Assembly: GCA_031002005.1 (NCBI GenBank)
Contig: CM061920.1
Coordinates: 51,376,610-51,440,609, forward strand
Length of the DNA stretch: 64,000 nt
Origin: Vandiemenella viatica
Taxonomy: Eukaryota; Arthropoda; Insecta; Orthoptera; Morabidae
Reading direction: 5' to 3'
The notes beneath the pieces are model-generated. The model did not search any database, was not told the origin of the DNA, and was given only the letters and a program-made list of their open reading frames with translations. How positions within the stretch are numbered: position 1 is the stretch's first letter; every line of letters begins with the position of its first letter. Positions 48,242-59,748 of this stretch are shown piece after piece. The position numbers and the translations under genes were made by a program.

Positions 48242-48984
48242 TACTGAATGTTAAGATCCTTCAGTACGTGGACGACGTATGCATTTATATTCCTGTCATT
48301 TCAGGCCTGCAAAGAGCATCAAGTGCTACCACTAATAGATTGGCGACATGGATGTTGAACAACAGCCTCGACCTTTCCCCTGAAAAGTCACCTGTCGTGT
48401 AAAAATTATGACAAAGACTCTCTCAGACGACAAATATATCCCTGGGGCCTTTTAACTTTCAGTGAGGAAAACCGTTTCATAGCTTGGTCTAAAGCTAGAC
48501 TCCAACGTAATATATGGTCAGGTCATATCCAGCATAAACTCAAAAAGAGCGAAGCGGCGATCAACATCATTCGAGCAGTGATAGATAAAGCTTGGTGTGC
48601 AGATATTAAAACCACGCTAATGCTGTATTTAGCAGTGGCGTAGCTAGCGTGGGTGACACCCGGGGCGGATATCGATGGTGTCACCCCTCGAAAATTTAAA
48701 TTCAAATTAAGTAAAATATAATATCTTCTAAGTGTAAAATATCATATTAATAAAATATAATTAAATAAAATTTATTGTTATTAAAAATTATAGTTAATAA
48801 AATTGTAATATTAACTTCATTTTTTAAAAAACACAGTAAACTAAAAACAATCTTCCCTTTTAACCTTTAACAGCTGCAAACTCGTAAATCACATCTTCAA
48901 AATTATCATTTTTGGTTACTTTATGTTCAATAGTCAATATGGCAAGATTTTAGCCACGTGTTGTTCACCCGTGATCGAAAGTGG

Positions 48985-50500
48985 TTTTAGAGAGGCCTCT
49001 GAAGTCGGGTCTCAGTTCGACACTCGGCCGTCATTGGATTGGTTTCTGTTTTGACGGTGCGGATCAGTATCGGCCTGCTAGATGTGGAGAAGCGCATAGA
49101 GAGAGTTCGGAAATTTACCATCCCTTACGATTAAATGTTGTTTTCATGTTATTATTTGCCTTAAAAAAAGTATTTTTTTTTTCATCCATGTTCGTCAGAT
49201 GGTCGTAAAATGTATGAAAGTCCTAGCATCTTCGCATTAAAAAAAATCAGAGCTTTGCCAGAGTTGAAGACCAATTTTACTACCCACAAAAATTGCAGCC
49301 GAAATCCGCATTTGTAACCGAACCTCCCACACCCGAATAGCATGCCGTAACCAGACGCAAGACTAATCTAGAAGTACTGAAAAATATGTATTCAAACACA
49401 TAAAAGTGGATTCGTGTCTTTTGATAACAAAAATATATGGTATAGAAAAAGAATATGTTTATTTTATCATGTTTGAAAACTTATTTTTCATCACACCTAT
49501 ATTCGGACTGGTGACTCAAATGATTACTGCGTGCGATTTGAAAACTGTAGGTCAGGGTTCAAATCCCGGTCTCGACTGTAATTTTTGCGGGCCTTAAAAC
49601 TGACTTTTACCAATGGCAACGCTTTTATCTTTTAATGCGAAGGACGCTCGGTGGTTTGAATTTTACGTTAATCTGTAGGTCTTCTTTTCAAGTTAGTGAC
49701 TACGATATAGGTGCACTGCGAGTTTCCAAATAAGAGAAACTCTGTGGCTAGAACATTGAGATAACATGAAATTATTAATTTTTACTATACACAATCTCTA
49801 CGACTTATAATTTAAATTAAATATGTTATAATCTCGTTCTTCACTAACAAAAGTATTGAGTGAATCGAAAAGAACCTCAGACAAACAAACACGTCAAGTG
49901 CGAGTGATTGAAATTTCATTGAGATTGCGTTGATACTGTTAATACTGCGCTGGGATACTATTTTGTACATAAAATATCAACCAGTTAGGTGATTACGTGA
50001 GTCAAATAAAAAGTATTTTAATGTACACACTTGACAATAAATTTGGCCGCCACTGAAAAATTCTATCACTCTTATCTTGCACAATCTGACATCATGTCAC
50101 CCCAGAAAACAGTTAATACAATACTGGCAAGCCAGTATTGCGTTGCTGTTTCTTAGGATGACATTGATGTCAGATTGTGCAAGATAATAGTGATAGAATT
50201 TTTCAGCGGCGGCCAAATATTATTGTCAAAGTATGTACATTCGTACCAAAACTGTGCAAAATAAAGTACAGTACTCTATTATAAAGTAGGGTGTCAAACC
50301 TACCTGTCGTTCCCAACACTGATTCCCTGAAACAATCACTTGTAAACGTTAAAGGAGACTAAAGACCGGGTAGGAACACGGGCGAGCTATGGAAAAGTGT
50401 GGACGCGAGGGGGCGAGCCGTCACTCGGCCGGCTGTCGTTGCCGTTACGGTACAGGCAGTATTGGCAAAGTGCAGTTCGACCTTTACACTTAGCAACTGA
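48985..50500 (+). repeat. Composite repeat R1, longest copy
   Basis: The left part matches 43986-44410. The right part (49560-50500) matches 56410-57090, sharing GGCCTTAAAA, AACAAACACGTCAAGTGCGA, TGCAAAATAAAG and AGTTAAAGGAGACT-like blocks. A B-box-like GGTTCAAATCC occurs near 49558. A MITE (50027-50232) is inserted in this copy but absent from the copy at 56410. No coding frame. It could be the non-coding body of the enclosing hAT. Confidence 0.68.
50027..50232. mobile_element. 206-bp MITE with 65-bp inverted ends
   Basis: Arms TTGACAATAAATTTGGCCGC at the left and, read inward, TTGACAATAATATTTGGCCG at the right pair over about 65 bp, up to GCACAATCTGACATCA. The duplication ATGTAC lies at 50021-50026 and 50233-50238 (a TA duplication is an alternative). 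The related repeat at 56410-57090 lacks it and provides an empty site. Family not assigned. Confidence 0.88.
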
Positions 50501-50502
50501 TA

Positions 50503-51935
50503 CACCAACTGGTGCAAATTAAAATCCCAGCACCCAGACGGTGTTTGTGATAAACGAATGAAATTTGACCCCAAATATGCCCGCATGAAGAGTTTAAATG
50601 AGTTAACATTAAAGTTTTACATGTAATAATGTGAGAATTATGGTGCTATATATTATGTAAATTGCAATTTTTTATTATTTTTTTAGCGTATAAGTGGCGA
50701 ACAGTGTGGTTGTCACATGACACTGTGGTTGCCCACAAGTTTTTGTTGTCTAAGTATTGCCAAGGCGAAGAGTGACAACTCTCTACACCCAAATGTTTAA
50801 CAGTGAGAGAGGTCGGAGAATTGACGTGTTCTGAAAGGGTGCATCATATCGTGAAATCTCCAGAACGATTTGCCGCAGTGCAATGTCAGTATACAGACTT
50901 GTTACACAGTGATGAAAAAAGCTCTAATACTCCTAGAGCAGGCACAGGTCCATACAGAAGGATAACAGCACGTGAAGACTGCCAAATGGTGTGGGTGGCT
51001 GTTGCTGGCAGATGGTTGACTGCAGGCCAGATCCAAGTAGTGGTTACACATAGTCACACCCCGCCTCCGCCCCTCCCGGATGATTGTAAACTAATTGCTT
51101 GAAGCTGGGTTACACTCTCTGGCCCCTGTGCATTGTGTCCCATTAATCTAATTTCATTGCCATCATCATCTACTCTGGTATATATGCGAAACACAAATGG
51201 ACATGTGAATGGTGTACATTTGTGTTTAGAGACGAGTCTCGATTCTGTCTGTGGCAAAGTGATAATCGACGACATGTTCGCAGGCGTAGTGGAGGAACGG
51301 CTTATCTGCTGTAATTTCAGAACCTCACGCAAGTGCCGTCACCGGTGTCATGTTTTGGTGGCAATCAGTTTCGATAGCATGACTGAGTCGGCTGTTGTTG
51401 AAGGCAATGACAGCCCATCACTATGTGGAACGGGGTACTGCATCTTATTGTGATACCCTACATGTTCAACATCCGAATCGTATTTTCCAACGAGACAGTA
51501 GCCCGTCCTCACATTGCGGCCATCGTCACACAAGCCTCGCCAGGAGTTTCGATCACAATATGGGACAGGCACGGTTCCCAGATTTGTCCCAAATAGAGCA
51601 TTTCTAGGATACCAGAAGTAGACACTTTAGATCACATGGTCATCCAGCACAAACTCTGCAACAACTCACTGCAAAAGACATGCACGCGTAGTGAGACATA
51701 CACCAAGAAGACATCCGAACACTTGTTGTGTCAATGCCGGCAAGGATCCACGAATGTATTGGTGCTCAAGTTGGGCGCATTTCTCACTGACAACTGTAAA
51801 AGGTAATAACTTAGCCTGATCCATTTCCATTTGTTATTATTTCTTTTAGGTATGGCCCTGGATATATTTTCAAAGTTTCCTAAAATTCTACCATTCATGT
51901 ATGCGTGTTGTGATTTTAATTTCCGCCAGTGTAAC
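50503..51935 (+). mobile_element. Tc1-like transposon, decayed
   Basis: Imperfect terminal repeats, with GTGCAAATTAAAATCCCAGC near the left end and GGCGGAAATTAAAATCACAA read inward from the right, are flanked by TA (50501-50502, 51936-51937). The plus strand carries a broken Tc1-type transposase. It lies in the 5360-bp hAT. Confidence 0.78.
50800..51790 (+). pseudogene. Tc1-like transposase pseudogene
   Basis: Recognisable pieces across several frames: GTGPYRRITAREDCQMVWVA and LTAGQIQVV (second DNA-binding helix region), RFCLWQSDNRRHVRRRSG (after the first catalytic Asp), FQRDSSPSSHCGHRHTS (second Asp region, degraded), FPDLSQIEHF (region of the last acidic residue, normally SPDLSPIEHxWD) and HPAQTLQQLTAKD. 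Stops and frameshifts throughout. Confidence 0.78.
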
Positions 51936-52689
51936 TATAGGGCGACCATAAGATTTCGCTATAAATTTAATGATTGAAACGTTAACATAGGCTGTATTAT
52001 AATGAACTTCACAACCTCGGTATTTGGAGGACCAAGGGATATTGAGAGGAAAGTTAACAGAAGTGGCTTGATCCAAGTAGAAGCAAATTCCAGACCCAGA
52101 TGGGGTCCCTTGGAGCAAACCCAGGATCCGGGTACCACAAGTTGTGAGACCCTGGGGGATACTGTATAGTCAGAAAAGCAACTCTACATTAAGTTCCTTC
52201 ATAAAAATAGAGGAATAAATAAAATATAAAATCAAATAAAAAAACAACGGTCAGGTAATAAAAGAACATGCCTTTGAGATATCTGCCGCCTTTACATGAA
52301 GTACTTAACAAGTGAAGTATTTTACTACCCGTCTAAGAAATAAGTAGCTACAGACTCCTAAATATGATATGTATCGAGGCCCATCTTCATGTGTAAATTT
52401 TATATTTCTAGCACCGCTCAGTAGCGTATAAATAAATATGTAAACGGCTCGAATGTTCGTTCAGTTAATGATTAAAGCTCAATTTTTGTTCAGGAAAAGA
52501 AGTTCGACATCCCTGTCGATTTAAGGAACCCATAAGAATGTAGGTACGTGTATTCGACAAAGAGGTTACCCATAATAGAAATCTTCTTCTGTAAATTTAT
52601 GATGGAAAATTTGATCGCGATCATATTTGTATATTCTCAATCAGTAGAAAGCATATCAAACTTACATGAAACTAGAGTTAAAATGCTTA

Positions 52690-53039
52690 GGGGGCATCCA
52701 TAAATTACGTGAGGTGAAATAGGGGCGGGGTGCAGCGAAATCTCACGAATTCTCACGTGAGATTTTTTAAAATTGTGTTGGACTGTAGAGCTAAAAAAAA
52801 AAAAAAAGTGTTTAGAAATGACGCGAATGTCGATTTTAGGGGGTATTTCGTCGAAAAGTGTGGGTGTAACCGGCTTTGGGAGGGTGAGATCTAAAAAAAA
52901 AGGTTTCAAAAATTTGCGAGGGCGATCCGTAGGGGGAGGGGGGGGTCTGACGGGACCAGATCTCACAAAGTCTCACCAGAGGGGGGGGGGGGGTGTCCGA
53001 AAATTCGGAAAAACACCTCACGTAATTTATGGATGTCCC
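52690..53039. mobile_element. 350-bp MITE with GGGGGCATCC ends
   Basis: Ends GGGGGCATCCATAAATTACG and, from the right, GGGACATCCATAAATTACG extend through TGAGGTG. The flanking direct repeat is CTTA (52686-52689, 53040-53043). The interior has long G runs and an ATCTCACxxxxTCTCAC motif. Non-coding. The superfamily cannot be fixed without a library search. Confidence 0.8.
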
Positions 53040-53847
53040 CTTACTAATGTTACGATTTCGTTAGCAAGATACGCGGTTCCGACTGTTTTAAACACATGCC
53101 TTACAAAAACTGATTACCGACAGACGATAACACTTGGACTCGTCCGGATTGACTTGAAACCTGACCGTATTGCTAGTTTAATGTAGTTTTCCGAATCATT
53201 TTATTTACATAAATTCGATCATGATATGATTTCATGTCGAGTATAGGTGCACTGTCGACAAAAGGAAGGTACGCAGAGTGTATATCGGATAACACTAAAT
53301 GTACTCAATTAGAATCTGTCAGATGATAAATTCAAAAATTACTAGAAAATACTTCAAGTCACTTGTGCATCTTAGCTAGAAAGCTAATAGAATTCTAAAA
53401 AAGCAAAACAATTTTGAAACCTAGACTACGCTTATTCCAGCATACGCTTGGTTGCTTTTTTTCATTTTCAAAGGAAAATCTATCATTTTTCTTGAAATAA
53501 TTTCGAGGAATTACAATTTAACTGCCTAATTACCATGATTTTAACAATTTTAGATATATCCTTTAATTTTAAAACTTCCTCTCTTAATACAAGAAAACTT
53601 ACATTATATCCACCGCCGCTCGTAGCAAACCAAACAACTGTGACGGACGGCAAGCACAACGAGTTCCTGTGATTGTTGGAGCAACCGAGCGATGCTCTAT
53701 TGTTTAAGAGTGCGGTGTAGCCAATAATACTGTATTATTATACTCTACTGGATCGTATTTGAAAAAGCGATAGATCAACTTAAAAAGAAATATTCAGAAC
53801 ATTAAAGGTAGACGTGTTTCGACACCAAAGGATAAAAGAAATCTATC

Positions 53848-53849
<2 letters not shown>

Positions 53850-53882
<33 letters not shown>
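53850..53882. repeat. (AT)n microsatellite
   Basis: An uninterrupted run of alternating A and T of about 33 bases near the right end of the 5360-bp hAT. Confidence 0.95.
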
Positions 53883-53888
<6 letters not shown>

Positions 53889-54552
53889 GTATCACACTAA
53901 TTTCGATTAGTATTTTCGAAATGCGGGTGTCACCCCCAAACGGGTGACACCCGGGGCGGACCGCCCCCACCGCCCCCCTATCTACGCCACTGGTATTTAG
54001 CACTCGTGCGTCCTCGTCTCGACAATGGTAATTTGTTTTTAGGATCTGCCTCCAAAGCACTACTAACCTAAATCGATAGATGCCAGTATCGAACGCTCAG
54101 ACTGTGCACCAGGGCCATGACTTCCCATCTACAAACGCACTATTGGTGGAATGCTTAGAACCGCTCTTACACATCTGTTGGGCATTCCTTAGGCTCAAGT
54201 TCATCCTAGGACTACTTGAAATAAAGGATAACCTACTTATTGCAAAAATATCTGCTCTTACAATTCAGCTCACGAATCGGAGCTTCTGGCAACAGAAGGA
54301 GGTCCCTGCCCTCACAACTGCCTTCTCAGATGTAAAATAATACAGTAATATAATGTATAGATCACGCTTTCTTCCAGTACATTTGCATAAAACTATGAGC
54401 GCAATGATGAGATTAGATATTATCCTGGACATAAAATTTATGGCGGGAGGTAGTAATTTCGAAGCTATTTTGAGGGACTACATTGTGAATCTGGCAGGCA
54501 ATCCCACATGCCTATACACGGATGACTCTAAATCCGAAAACCTGGTGGGTTT

Positions 54553-54942
54553 GTGGATCCTGCGAATGACAAGTGGGACCTATATCACCTCACAGATGAA
54601 GCATCGTTCTACACTGCTCAATTACAAGCCATTGTAAAAGCTTTAGAATACGGCCTACAGTTGCGGACAGACATGCTAGTCATTTTATCAGATTCTCGAT
54701 CCGTCCTACTGAGATTATCCAACCTTGCAGCAGGCAATGAAAGAAGCTGGTTAGTATACGAAGTCCTAAAGTTGGTAGCAAGTCCTAGAGAAAAGGGCTC
54801 GGAGGTAATATTTATTTGGACTAAAGGTCACGCCGGAATAGGAGGCAATGAATTAGCTGATCGGCTGGCTAAGGCAGCACCATATCATGGCATGAAAGTA
54901 AAACATATTCCGGTCTCTGACTTAATCTCCCCTACTCCATAA
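54553..54942 (+). pseudogene. LINE-C RNase H domain
   Basis: 129 codons. SFYTAQLQAIVKALEY shows Gln where the catalytic Glu normally sits (YTAELxAI). LSDSRSVLLRL and WTKGHAGIGGNELADRLAK carry later acidic positions. The first catalytic block (LYTDDSKSENLVG) is in the previous frame at about 54510-54550, so a frameshift divides the domain. Together with the Gln this makes it inactive. Confidence 0.85.
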
Positions 54943-55727
54943 TAAAGCTATAATGGAATGGAACAGAGAGCGGAGATCAATAGACCTACACAAAGCTAGA
55001 CATTGAGATAGACAGATCCACCCAACAATCCAATGGAACCACTGGTATGACAACACGCCAACCACAGAGAAGATAACATCCTTTTTCTCCAGACTGAAAT
55101 TCAACCACAGTCACTATCCAAGCCACCTCTACAAGATCAACATGGTCAACTACCCCAAGTGTGAGTGTGATAGCAGAAGCATTGGGAATATTGACCACAT
55201 ATTTTTTGCCCGCAGTTGCCATTGGGATGAATTATCAAGTTTTACAGCAGAGTTGTGCAGACTCGGGGCAGAACTGCCTACCAAGGTACAGACATTCCTG
55301 CAAAAGATTAAAGCAGAAATCTTCATGACCCTCTTCAAGTTTGCAGCGAGGAACAACATCGAAATATGACACCTAAACGAGCCGAATCAAGAGATCACAC
55401 GTGCGGACACTAAACAAAACCATAGACATGCAACAAAACAACAAATCTTATAACACTGACCAACAGAATAAACTGAGTGGTTCCACCTAAACATTTTAAT
55501 ACTTTGAATGTTAAATATTGCATTTTATAAGTTTGTATGTCACATATTTTATATATATTGTATGCCATATTTAGATAAATGTATACACACTTATAAATTG
55601 TAAATCTGACCCTGTAATTAACTAAACGATAATATGAAATATTTGATAAGACGTAATCCGCTGGCTGTATGGGACACACCAAATACCAATAAAAATAAAT
55701 AAATAAATAAAACCTTTGATAACAAAC

Positions 55728-56300
55728 AAACTCAATTGGGCAGAGCACATTGGGCAGGTGGTAGGATAAGGTTACAAAATCCTTCAATTACTGGAGAGGG
55801 TGATAAGAGGATGTACCAATAGGGAATTTGGTTACAAAACTTTGGTCAGACCATTGGTTGAATATGGTGGTGTAGTTTGGGACCCACATTTTGGTTATCA
55901 AATACAGGAGTTGGAAGGTGTGCAAATGTAGAAATTATCGCAGGACCAATTCGGTAACTGATATGATGGAGCTGGGTTGGGACTCATTGGAGGAAAGGAG
56001 GAGGGTGAAGAGAGTGCTCTGGGAATGTACGGGGCATATGTTAGTGATGGGGCTTGGAGGGTTATTGTTCAAAGAATTAGAAATAGTGCATGGAAGGGGA
56101 AAGGTGACCAAGACCACAAGTTTGCACTCTATTACATGCATAAGGGAATGGGAAAATTTTCTTTTGTTGTTAAGGGTGTCAGGGATTGCGACAAATTACT
56201 GACTGTAGTGATGAATAATTTACCAAAAACACTGAAGGAATGGAATTTAAAATTAAAATTTGTAAATTGGAAAAGGAAATAGGGGATCAATTTAACATTC
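55728..56300 (+). mobile_element. LINE-D family 3' fragment
   Basis: Shares with 61492-62001 the blocks LLERVIRGCT, GYKTLVRPLVEYGGVVWDPH, YQIQELE, KGVRD and VMNNLPKTLKEWN. 5'-truncated and frameshifted. It follows the LINE-C tail almost directly. The 3' side runs into a 46-base A run (56359-56404). Confidence 0.8.
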
Positions 56301-56358
56301 CAATTATAAAAAAAATTAAAAATATGTGTAAAAAAGGGCTAATTAGATGACTAGGGGG

Positions 56359-56404
<46 letters not shown>
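56359..56404. repeat. 46-base A run
   Basis: Homopolymer A, 46 bases. It sits between a LINE-D fragment and repeat R1, and could be a retroposon tail or a slippage expansion. Confidence 0.95.
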
Positions 56405-56406
<2 letters not shown>

Positions 56407-56409
56407 AAA

Positions 56410-57090
56410 GGAGGTTGCAGTACGGAAGGTCTTTGGTTAAAATCCTGGTCTTGGATACAATTTTTATGTGCCTTAAAATTGACCTTTATTGGTGAATCTA
56501 TGATGTTTTAATGTGAAGATGCTTGGAAGCTGCATGGTTGTAATTCTATGTTAAACTTCTGTCCCTGTTAAGATTACCAGTGTAAAATATGTCGCAATGA
56601 TAGATGTGCATTGTACTGCTGGTAAGAAACTCTGCGACTAGATCTTTGAGACCAAAAAATATATAATGATATCTTTATTAACAAAAATTACTGAGTGAAT
56701 CAAAAGTAACTTCAAACAAAACAAACACGTCAAGTGCGAAGTGATCGATGTTTGATGTACCAGTGAGGTAATAACGTGAATCAGATAAAGAAAATATTTT
56801 AACGTACTTTATTACTTTCGTAGATCATAAAGTAGCCCTATGCAAAATAAAGAACAATATAGAAGAGTATGGTTGGCAACCCTGGCTGTGACCCTGAATT
56901 AATTTTTATGGAAATAACCAAATGAAAAAGTTAAAGGAGACTGAAGAGAGCAGGAACACATCCGTGACACGGTCGAGCTGTGAACACAGGAGGGGTAACT
57001 CTTCACTCAGCTGGCTGCCGGTGTGGTGGCAGTGCAAAGTGTACCGGCCAAGTGTGACTTGATCTTACAGCGTAAGGTGACAACAGTTGA
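56410..57090 (+). repeat. Composite repeat R1, right-part copy without the MITE
   Basis: Direct-orientation match to 49560-50500. It contains TGCCTTAAAATTGACCTTTA, ACACGTCAAGTGCGAAGTGA, TGCAAAATAAAGAACA and the end region GAGCTGTGAACACAGGAGGG. The MITE found in the other copy is absent, so it gives an empty-site comparison. Confidence 0.68.
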
Positions 57091-57669
57091 CGAACGAAAC
57101 GAAACACGGGGATTGCCCGAGCACATATTGCAAACATGGTGAAAGTAACAAAACTGAGGGTCCAGGTGGGTTTTCTAATCTGTGAGGTTCGAGATTCAAA
57201 CAATAATGAATTTTTTGACTATGTTTTACAGTTAAATAACAATTATTCATTAACAAATTATTTAATTTTGATATTGTTAATATTAATTTTTATACAATTG
57301 CGACGTTAAATAAATCTAAATGAAAAATTTTGATTAGGTATTTATTACTATTAATATAAACTTTGCTATCAATTAACTATATTTTATTGTTATCACTAAT
57401 AGCTGAAGATGATTTTTTTTTTTTTTTTTACTTTTTTCAACTCTGGTTGTTTCGTGAGGCCCCACCAAGAGTGAAGCCCCGGGCGATAACCCCATTCGCA
57501 ACCCCCAAAGGCTGCCTCTGGATAAGAGTCATGACTCTTACCACTAGATAACGCGAGAAGTTTGATGTGTATCCAGGTCGGAAATCTATAAATAAAACAC
57601 TTCCCGATATGTCTTCAAATAATTGATTTTATTTTTTTTAGATACTTATATAAAAATATATTTGAATTT
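57091..57669. other. AT-rich flank, possible hAT 3' scrap
   Basis: No gene. Around 57450-57510 a GC-rich stretch (GAGGCCCCACCAAGAGTGAA, CCCCGGGCGATAACCCC) looks like the subterminal part of ZMYM-type hATs. It is not enough for a firm call. Confidence 0.35.
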
Positions 57670-57990
57670 GTCAAAAATAATTTATTTTTGAAGTTAGAGT
57701 TATAGACCTACAGTATGTATGTATTTCGAGTCCTCTTACTCTGGAGAATAATGTACTAAAAATTAAAAAAAAAAATTGATTTGTTATAACTTATTTATTT
57801 TTGAGTTCCATAGTGGCTGTATATATTTTAGTTCTTCTTAAACAAGAGAGAACAACAACCTAAAATTTTGAAAATTTCGAAAAAAAATTGATTTGCTGCA
57901 ACCTTTCAATTCGTGAGTTTTAACCTCAACATATATGATATTTGAGTATGCACTTTGATGTATGCTTCAAGACTTTGATGTATGTTGCTT
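57670..57990. repeat. Degenerate tandem repeat of about 115 bp
   Basis: Units share TTATTTTTGAGTT-like starts, AAAAAAAATTGATTTG and T(G/A)CAACC or TATAAC segments at a spacing of about 110-115 bp. Two to three diverged units. AT-rich and non-coding. Confidence 0.5.
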
Positions 57991-58339
57991 TCAAATCAGA
58001 GCAATTCAAGTAAATAAATTTTTTATGGATTGATTTTAGCACATTTATTTTTTAAGATAACTATATACTGGTTATATTTTTCAGAATCCTGACCTTGGGA
58101 TACGTGTAAAATTTGTAGATTTCATCTAACATTTTTTATTTTTGAATTTAGATTCTCACAACAAGCATCCATCTCACAAATGCCCACACCTACAACACAC
58201 AAAGACATCCATCAGCATACTTCAAGACATATTTGCATCTTCACACAGGCGAAGATACGCCCACTACAATGCATCCAAAAACACCACACAATCACAGACA
58301 TTATTCAAATCACACAGACCCAACACTGACTAAACTCTG
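57991..58339. other. No gene; CA-rich segment
   Basis: A C/A-rich stretch (58150-58330) contains AAAGACATCCATCAGCA; a similar AAAGACATCCACCAACA follows LINE-D at 62115. The two could be remnants of one pre-insertion locus. Confidence 0.4.
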
Positions 58340-59325
58340 GTTGTTCGATCGATTGGCTGTGTCTGTCGAGAGCTGCTCATCAAACTACGATTTTGCATTC
58401 ATCAGCTAAGTTTTTGACTAAATTATTTTAAAATCTTTAATTATCATCTAAACTCTTAGAATTATTGCTAGCAAGAAGAATTATTTAAGATTACACCATA
58501 AATAACAGTTTTTAAATTTCGCGTCATTGTTGTTAACGTTATTGCTAGTTATTGCACACGTTTTATTGAATTAAACTTAGCATAAGCTTGATAGTTAGAT
58601 TACTATAATACTATAGCATAGGTAAAAATAGTAGTTTAAGTTATTTTCTAGTGTTAAATTTCTTATATACCGTAAAAAATAGTTCAAATCACTAGTTTGA
58701 ATTTCGATTGTTAAAGCTTTCTGTATTGTCCTATATTAAGGCTTTATTAGGTTTAAAATAACACAGTTTCTTAATTAATTAGTTCCGGAATAGTAATAAA
58801 ATCAACTGGAAATAATAAATAATAAACATAAGTATTCATATATAGCATTTAGTTACTCACATAGGTTACCATAGGTTACATCATCGTTAAGTTCGACTAT
58901 CGATATCGAAATCAAAACGTACGTTCTAATAATTCACCTGTTCTGTTTGAAATTTAATAGTGTTTAATTGCCATCTAATATATATATATATGTATTTATA
59001 AAAAAATTTCCTACCTTTCTTCTTTTTTTTAAAAAAAAAACTTTCATAAGTAACAAAATAGTTGTTATCCACATTAGCACTAAATAGTATCGACCTACCA
59101 TCTTAAGTTTGTTTGGAAATCCATTAGCTTAAGTTTTATTCATTGGTTCTTAAGTAGTTTAATTACATAGTCGTTTTTCATAAAACTTAAATCAAATTAA
59201 ATATATATAACAATTCAACAGTTAGTCGAGTATAGCGCCTATCATATTTAGTAAAAAACGTTAAAAAATATAGTATAAACTTTATAAGACTACTTTATCA
59301 AATAAATTTAAGGTTTGTTGAGAAG

Positions 59326-59748
59326 ATGGTTGAAGTATTTGGGAAAATCATGACTGGAAACTGTGATGCCTGTCGTAGGTACGTTGCGAAGGGGAAGGGT
59401 TGTAGTTGGTGTAAGAAGTGGTTTCACTGGGCATGTGGGGAAGAGGAAACGGGGGAAATAAATGAGGCTCTCCCATGGTTTTGTTCACTGTTTCTTAGGG
59501 ATGATAGGATGTGGGAGATGGGCGAAACGATTAGGGAGTTGCGTGAAAAGATCAGGGTTCTTGAGGGTCGTCCTGTTGAGGCTCAGCCTCTGCAGGCGTG
59601 GTCTGTGGTGGCCTCGCCTGTGGAGGTTCAGCCTGTGGAGGCTCAGACAGCACAGGCACAGCCTGTGGGGGCTGAGCTTGTCGAGGCTCAAGCTGTAGAG
59701 GCAGAAAGTAGAGATAGTGGGTTGGAGGAAGTTGATACGGATGGGTGA
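59326..59748 (+). CDS. LINE-D ORF1, PHD-finger protein
   Basis: An intact ORF of 140 codons. Residues 14-58 resemble a PHD zinc finger: CDAC, CSWC, FHWAC and WFCSLF, where the last expected cysteine (WxCxxC) is Phe. A coiled-coil-like segment follows (MWEMGETIRELREKIRVLEG, about 65-85). Then a proline/glutamine-rich stretch is built from imperfect VEAQPV-type hexapeptides (86-130), encoded by a minisatellite of about 15-18 bp. CR1 and L2 LINEs often carry a PHD-bearing ORF1 for RNA or chromatin binding. The start ATG is preceded by a purine-rich GAAGATGG context. Confidence 0.8.
   Translation: MVEVFGKIMTGNCDACRRYVAKGKGCSWCKKWFHWACGEEETGEINEALPWFCSLFLRDDRMWEMGETIRELREKIRVLEGRPVEAQPLQAWSVVASPVEVQPVEAQTAQAQPVGAELVEAQAVEAESRDSGLEEVDTDG

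Larger units (their letters stand above)
48633..53992. mobile_element. hAT element, 5360 bp, inside LINE-C
   Basis: Ends CAGTGGCGTAGCTAGCG and, from the right, CAGTGGCGTAGATAGGG, both followed by a GGGTGACACC-type subterminal region. The 8-bp duplication GTATTTAG lies at 48625-48632 and 53993-54000. LINE-C coding continues directly across. No transposase frame of its own was recognised. It holds repeat R1 (48985-50500), a 206-bp MITE, a Tc1-like element and a 350-bp MITE. Confidence 0.92.
45345..55715 (+). mobile_element. LINE-C, RNase H-bearing LINE with nested inserts
   Basis: Plus-strand LINE of the LINE-B type. The 5'-truncated start near 45345 encodes the linker after the endonuclease (RYKKEPTNTNYILLKKSQAF). 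Then come degenerate reverse-transcriptase frames, LQYVDDVCIYIPVISGLQ (about 48260-48320) with the catalytic YVDD, the thumb (LALVRPRLDNGNLFLGSA, from 53995), RNase H (54500-54900) and a Cys/His tail (YPKCECDSRSIGNIDHIFFA). The 3' end has ATAAATAAATAAATAA near 55705. A Helitron (46447-48241) and a hAT (48633-53992) split it. Stops and frameshifts abound. Confidence 0.87.

Noticed and set aside
55891..56282. Overlapping plus-strand ORFs of about 100 codons
   Set aside because: They are frameshifted pieces of the LINE-D 3' fragment, already covered by that element.
57480..57560. tRNA-like segment with TCTAGTGGTAAGAG and a CAT anticodon-like loop on the minus strand
   Set aside because: No complete cloverleaf or B box follows at the right distance; it merges into GC-rich transposon-like sequence.
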